In this document: positions 5,236-8,257 of the stretch, one piece after another
Layout of the letters: each line of letters begins with the position of its first letter
How positions within the stretch are numbered: the first letter of the stretch is position 1
Assembly: GCA_014382915.1 (NCBI GenBank)
Contig: JACNIV010000004.1
Location: 1 to 8,257 of the forward strand
DNA length: 8,257 nucleotides
Reading direction: 5' to 3'
Origin: Candidatus Cloacimonadota bacterium
Lineage (GTDB): Bacteria; Cloacimonadota; Cloacimonadia; Cloacimonadales; TCS61
Position numbers and translations under genes: made by a program
Notes under the pieces: generated by a model
The model's database searches: none
The model's input: the letters and a program-made list of their open reading frames with translations, nothing else
What the model was told of the DNA's origin: nothing

Positions 5236-7639
5236 ATATAATCTCACCACGATAGTTCTTGCGGATATAAAGATAAAGACCCACGAGAATTAATAAAACT
5301 GTAATTATTAAACCTATCAGGCTGAATTTCAGGCTGAGTGCATAAACTGCGGATTCAAATTTCATCTCAAGAACATGTTCACCTTTGGGAATTAGCACTC
5401 CCCGTAAAATGTAATTAGTTGCATAAATCTCTGTTTCTTTGCCATCCAAATACGCTTTCCATCCTGCTGGATAATATATCTCGCTCACTGTAAGGAAAGA
5501 AGTAGTATCGGTGCTAACAGAAAATTTCAATTTATGAAGATCGAATTCTATGAGGTTTACTTCAGCTTGGACGGGTGCATAAATCTCTTCGATGTTTTTT
5601 TCTACAATTGCTGAATGTGCCGGATTGAATTCCTGCTGGTTCAATTGTTTCCAGATGTCTCTTTTCTGTGGGATCAGTTCCACATTTTCTACGAACCAGG
5701 CACGAGGCAGGTAAGTAGTATTTTTGTAAATAGTCTGTTTCTGTTTTCTATCGTAGAAGGCGAATTCCAAGTTTTCCAGAGGTAGTTTCTCTGAATAGAT
5801 CACATATTTTGTATTCAGCATATTCACGATATTCCAGTTAATGGGAATGCGGTTCTGGAATTCATAGTTCAGACAATTCTCGATGATCTCCTGGTAACGC
5901 TTCAATTTTGCACCGTGATATCCACCGATAGTTTGGTGGTAATATGCCCAGCGATTCTGTCCAAATTCACGACCCAGCGGGTAAATGCGAAAAATTTCTT
6001 TATCTTTAATCAGAAAATCATCTGCTAAAGTTTTTTTATAATGTTTTTCAATTTGGCTTTGTGGAGTAATTTCTTGCAGGAAGCGATTATCGATCAATAA
6101 TAAATCTATTATTACAATAACAGCAATTAAGAGCAGGAAAGGATATTTTCCAATTTTCCCTCTGCCCAGAAGCAGTGTCAAACCCAAACTCAGTATTAGG
6201 ATAATACCTGTCTGAATGCCGTCGTTAAACATTTTTTCTGCCCGGAGAGATTTTAACCGGTGCATCTGAGTATCGTTGTAATCAGCTTTTTCCCCGGCCT
6301 TGGAAAGTCCCAGGCTTTCAAAAGTACCGCTTAAAGCAATAAATAAGATGAAAAGAATAATAACTCCGATCAGCACTTTCTTAGTAAGTTCGAAGAAATT
6401 TGTATCGTTATCTTTAAATTTTTCTAGTACGGTTTTCAAGCCGTATCCTGCCAGAACTGCAAACGAGAACTGAACGAGTATCAATATCATTGCCGGCACA
6501 CGGAACTTATTAAAACCAGGTAAATAATTTAACAGTAGATTAGAAAGGAAAGGCAGATGCCTTCCAAAAGAGATGAACAAAGCAACGATGGAAATAGCTG
6601 TAAGAACTTTTACCATACGTGACCTGTTGAAGAAAACAGCTAACAATGCAAAAAGAAATATTACCACACCCAAATACATTGAAGTTTGCGTAAAGGGCAT
6701 CCATCCCCAATAATAAGGAGAAACTCCACCAAAGAAACTGGGATTGACAAAGGTTAATATTTCCAGCGGATGGAACGACCAACTGGTGGCATAACTTGTC
6801 TCTAATCCTTCAGCGCCACCCCGTATTGTATATTCTCCATATTCAAAGGTAGAAAAATATGGTTGTGCAACTGCCATAAAGGAAATAATGATCACTCCCA
6901 GAAACATTCCTGTGAATATGAGAAATGGTTTGAATTCTTTTTCTCGAATAGCCCATACAAGTTGGAAAATCCAATAAATTCCCAGCATCAAAAAAGTGTA
7001 ATAGGAAATTTGCGGATGATTTTCGCGCAGTTGACCGATTATCAGCAAAGCTGCCAGACCCATGGCAAGAATGCTTTTCCTCTCCTTGAGATATTGTATT
7101 ATGTAAAATATCCAGGGAATATAGATCAAAGCTTTGAATTTGGAATTATGCCCGATCTCCATGAGCCCGATAAAATGACAGGAAAGTGCAAGTGCAACCG
7201 CACTGATAAAGGCGATAAGAGGATCGAATTTAAGGTAGATCATTAACAAATAAATTCCCAGACCCATAGAGAAGAGAAGTAGTATTCGCCAGTTCATTAT
7301 TTGGTTTGTAATTTTGATGATCGTATTAATAAAAGGATATTTCGAGCCGAATGAGATAAGATAGCCCGGCATACCACTGAACACATTAGGATTCCACAAC
7401 GCCTGTTCTTTATGGATTTTGTTGTATTCCATCAGAACCTGGGCGGAAGTTCGCCACTGCATTGTATCACTTGCCGGAGGTGCATAATTTTGGAAGGCGA
7501 TCTTGAAAAAAGAAATTGAGAGGATGATAAATAGAAGTCCAATAAATATAATATGCCGGAATTTACCTTCAAATATTTTTTCAAAAAATCCTGTGCTTAT
7601 GCTTTTCTTAGATTTTTTCGCTTTTACTTTTACAGCCAT
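5219..7639 (-). CDS. YfhO family multi-spanning membrane protein, predicted GT-C type glycosyltransferase
   Basis: YfhO proteins are large membrane proteins related to GT-C glycosyltransferases; Bacillus YfhO helps glycosylate cell-surface polymers using an undecaprenyl-linked sugar. This 806-residue protein has a lysine-rich cytoplasmic N-terminus (1-28) and by eye about 14 membrane helices: near 29-49, 117-136, 140-160, several to 258, 321-337, 343-358, 381-401, 422-439, 476-492, 498-516, and a last one at 768-791. The first outer loop has ASDTMQW (56-62), whose aspartate is a likely catalytic-type residue, and LWNPNVFSGMPGY (81-93), a family hallmark. A large extracytoplasmic domain (about 520-765) ends with YYPAGWKAYLDGKE (722-735) and NYILRGVLIPKGEHVLEM (742-759), also typical of YfhO. 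ATG 7639 follows AAGGA (7647-7651). It heads a likely operon with rsmI and the lipid kinase. The sugar and acceptor are unknown. Confidence 0.9.
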   Translation of the reverse strand: MAVKVKAKKSKKSISTGFFEKIFEGKFRHIIFIGLLFIILSISFFKIAFQNYAPPASDTMQWRTSAQVLMEYNKIHKEQALWNPNVFSGMPGYLISFGSKYPFINTIIKITNQIMNWRILLLFSMGLGIYLLMIYLKFDPLIAFISAVALALSCHFIGLMEIGHNSKFKALIYIPWIFYIIQYLKERKSILAMGLAALLIIGQLRENHPQISYYTFLMLGIYWIFQLVWAIREKEFKPFLIFTGMFLGVIIISFMAVAQPYFSTFEYGEYTIRGGAEGLETSYATSWSFHPLEILTFVNPSFFGGVSPYYWGWMPFTQTSMYLGVVIFLFALLAVFFNRSRMVKVLTAISIVALFISFGRHLPFLSNLLLNYLPGFNKFRVPAMILILVQFSFAVLAGYGLKTVLEKFKDNDTNFFELTKKVLIGVIILFILFIALSGTFESLGLSKAGEKADYNDTQMHRLKSLRAEKMFNDGIQTGIILILSLGLTLLLGRGKIGKYPFLLLIAVIVIIDLLLIDNRFLQEITPQSQIEKHYKKTLADDFLIKDKEIFRIYPLGREFGQNRWAYYHQTIGGYHGAKLKRYQEIIENCLNYEFQNRIPINWNIVNMLNTKYVIYSEKLPLENLEFAFYDRKQKQTIYKNTTYLPRAWFVENVELIPQKRDIWKQLNQQEFNPAHSAIVEKNIEEIYAPVQAEVNLIEFDLHKLKFSVSTDTTSFLTVSEIYYPAGWKAYLDGKETEIYATNYILRGVLIPKGEHVLEMKFESAVYALSLKFSLIGLIITVLLILVGLYLYIRKNYRGEIIYVVKK
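5243..5248 (-). promoter_or_regulatory. Ribosome binding site inside yfhO that sets the rsmI start
   Basis: GGTGAG on the minus strand lies within the last codons of yfhO, seven bases before ATG 5235. This favours ATG 5235 over GTG 5250 as the rsmI start and implies that ribosomes finishing yfhO can load onto rsmI. Confidence 0.55.
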
Positions 7640-7713
7640 TTTTATATCCTTATCTAATTTTTTTCTGAAAATTATTCAAAGTGGATTGAAGTCAAATAAA
7701 AAGTTATTATCTT

Positions 7714-7741
7714 TTCGACTCGACAGGTACGTCGAGTCGAA
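7714..7741. repeat. Perfect 11-bp inverted repeat, GC-rich hairpin
   Basis: TTCGACTCGAC (7714-7724) and GTCGAGTCGAA (7731-7741) are exact reverse complements around a six-base loop AGGTAC. It is the strongest stem in the window. On the minus strand it is followed by an A/T stretch (AAGATAATAACTTTTT), so it could help terminate transcription from the right-hand gene, or be an operator or leader hairpin for yfhO, 75 bases before its start. Related TCGA-rich sequence continues to about 7790. Confidence 0.65.
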
Positions 7742-7823
7742 GTAATGCTCGAAAAGTCTCGAGTTGTCGTTCCTTTCGATTCGATATATTTTTGTTATCC
7801 TTAGCTTAGCGGAAATCTAATTG

Positions 7824-7854
7824 ATTCCTAAATTTCCGATTTATCGGGAGGAAT
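7824..7854. repeat. Imperfect hairpin ATTCCT...AGGAAT
   Basis: ATTCCT (7824-7829) pairs with AGGAAT (7849-7854), and CCGA (7836-7839) pairs with TCGG (7844-7847) around TTTA, with four unpaired bases on the left arm. It abuts the larger palindromic element at 7878-7991 and may belong to the same dispersed repeat. Confidence 0.4.
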
Positions 7855-7877
7855 GACATGTTAGAATATAAAAATTC

Positions 7878-7991
7878 TTGTCATTCTGAAGTAAACTTCT
7901 TGGCTTTCTAATGAAGAATCTAAGAATTTTCTCTTATAGCTTGCGTAGACTCTTCGTCGAATGTCTTTGTAAGATTTTCTCAGAGTGACAA
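7878..7991. repeat. REP-like imperfect palindromic element of about 114 bases
   Basis: The ends TTGTCATTCTGA (7878-7889) and TCAGAGTGACAA (7980-7991) are reverse complements at 11 of 12 positions. Inside are AAGAATC-type and AAGATTTTCT-type stretches and a small TTCG-T-CGAA palindrome. TCATTCTGA...AAGAATCT elements of this kind occur as dispersed intergenic repeats in several FCB-group and related genomes. The mobile or repeat nature here is inferred from one copy only. Confidence 0.5.
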
Positions 7992-8007
7992 TATAATCCA
8001 TTTTTCT

Positions 8008-8032
8008 TGTTGATAAGTTGAATTTATCAACA
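8008..8032. repeat. 9-bp perfect hairpin after the secreted-protein gene
   Basis: TGTTGATAA (8008-8016) and TTATCAACA (8024-8032) are perfect reverse complements with a seven-base loop. It begins about 40 bases after the stop codon of the right-edge gene. On the minus strand the stem is followed by A-rich rather than T-rich sequence, so it is a poor intrinsic terminator but may protect the transcript 3' end. A small TTGCG/CGCAA palindrome (8036-8047) adjoins it. Confidence 0.45.
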
Positions 8033-8072
8033 CAATTGCGTTCGCAAGTTCAACATACAACATCTATGTACA

Positions 8073-8257
8073 TCATTTCAACAACAGCATTTTCTTTGTT
8101 TTTTCTGTTTTACCATTCACATTTAATTTATAGAAATAAACTCCACTTGAAACTCGTTTCCCATTATCATCCCGCCCATTCCAGATCATTTCACTGCGAC
8201 CGGGGCTCATGTAGCAATCTAATAGGGTTTTGACTTTCTGTCCCTTTATATTGAAAA
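8073..8257 (-). CDS. Partial gene (C-terminal 60 codons): secreted protein with FlgD/Ig-like sorting tail
   Basis: The frame is open from the right window edge to a TGA at 8073-8075; two bases at the edge belong to an incomplete codon. The 60 visible residues begin [12 protein letters not shown], continue [20 protein letters not shown] in two steps, and end [13 protein letters not shown]...KKMLLLK. This matches the FlgD Ig-like / T9SS type A-like C-terminal tail: strand 'G-x-x-V-x-x-L', 'PG...W-G-x-D-x-x-G-x-x-V-x-S-G-V-Y-F-Y-x-L', then a basic stretch and hydrophobic end. Such tails close large exported proteins in FCB-group bacteria and are taken as secretion or anchoring signals. The functional part of the protein lies outside the window, so its activity cannot be named. 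Confidence 0.85.
   Translation of the reverse strand, partial: FNIKGQKVKTLLDCYMSPGRSEMIWNGRDDNGKRVSSGVYFYKLNVNGKTEKTKKMLLLK

Larger units (their letters stand above)
7640..8072. other. Repeat-rich intergenic region upstream of yfhO
   Basis: These 433 bases lie between two minus-strand genes: the end of the secreted-protein gene and the start of yfhO. No convincing coding frame is present. The region holds hairpins at 7714-7741, 7824-7854 and 8008-8032, and a REP-like palindrome at 7878-7991. Near yfhO, a minus-strand TTGACT (7690-7695) is a possible -35 box, but its best partner TAATTT (7669-7674) is poor and 15 bases away. No T-run terminator for the secreted-protein gene is evident. Confidence 0.7.

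Noticed and set aside
5236..5250. GTG start that would lengthen RsmI by five residues
   Set aside because: No ribosome binding site precedes it, while GGTGAG is well placed for ATG 5235.
7640..8072. tRNA or other structured RNA gene in the hairpin-rich intergenic DNA
   Set aside because: No cloverleaf, TTCGANTC arm with a matching acceptor stem, or known riboswitch core could be assembled; the TTCGA motifs belong to simple inverted repeats.
8018..8233. Plus-strand open frame at the right edge
   Set aside because: It is antisense to the FlgD/Ig-like tail, which has clear family residues in the minus-strand frame.

Overview
The window is a piece of bacterial chromosome with moderate to low GC. 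It carries six protein genes: four complete housekeeping or envelope-type genes and one gene cut off at each edge. The right-edge gene ends in a FlgD/Ig-like C-terminal tail ('[20 protein letters not shown]...KKMLLLK'). Such tails are very common in secreted proteins of Candidatus Cloacimonadota and related Bacteroidota/FCB-group lineages. Together with the long YfhO-type membrane protein, the hairpin-rich intergenic DNA and the base composition, this suggests a Cloacimonadota-like or other FCB-group bacterium. The phylum assignment is an inference, of about even confidence.

Layout, left to right. (1) Minus strand, 1-129: the first 43 codons of a very AT-rich gene whose product has an MPF motif typical of TIR-like / nucleoside-deoxyribosyltransferase-like predicted nucleotide-binding proteins. 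(2) Minus strand, 186-1499: rarA, the replication-associated AAA+ ATPase. (3) 1500-1836: a divergent control region with three inverted repeats and possible promoters. (4) Plus strand, 1837-3261: a 12-helix MATE family efflux transporter. (5) 3262-3593: a convergent intergenic region packed with palindromes. (6) Minus strand, read from right to left: a large YfhO family membrane protein (5219-7639), an RsmI-type 16S rRNA methyltransferase overlapping it by 17 bases (4537-5235), and a diacylglycerol/lipid kinase family protein 43 bases further on (3594-4493). These three form a likely operon. (7) 7640-8072: a repeat-rich intergenic region with a perfect 11-bp hairpin and a roughly 110-base REP-like imperfect palindrome. 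(8) Minus strand, 8073-8257: the C-terminal 60 residues of a secreted protein.

Functional reading. The yfhO-rsmI-lipid kinase cluster joins a predicted envelope glycosyl-transfer membrane protein and a lipid-modifying kinase to a ribosome modification enzyme. RsmI is probably there for expression reasons rather than pathway reasons. RarA protects stalled forks and has a plausible sliding-clamp binding motif at its N-terminus. The most suggestive lead to something less ordinary is the gene at the left edge. It follows rarA on the same strand, is only about 22% GC, and starts a domain type that often serves as a sensor or effector in anti-phage and signalling loci. The window cuts it off, so no complete new system can be claimed from this sequence.
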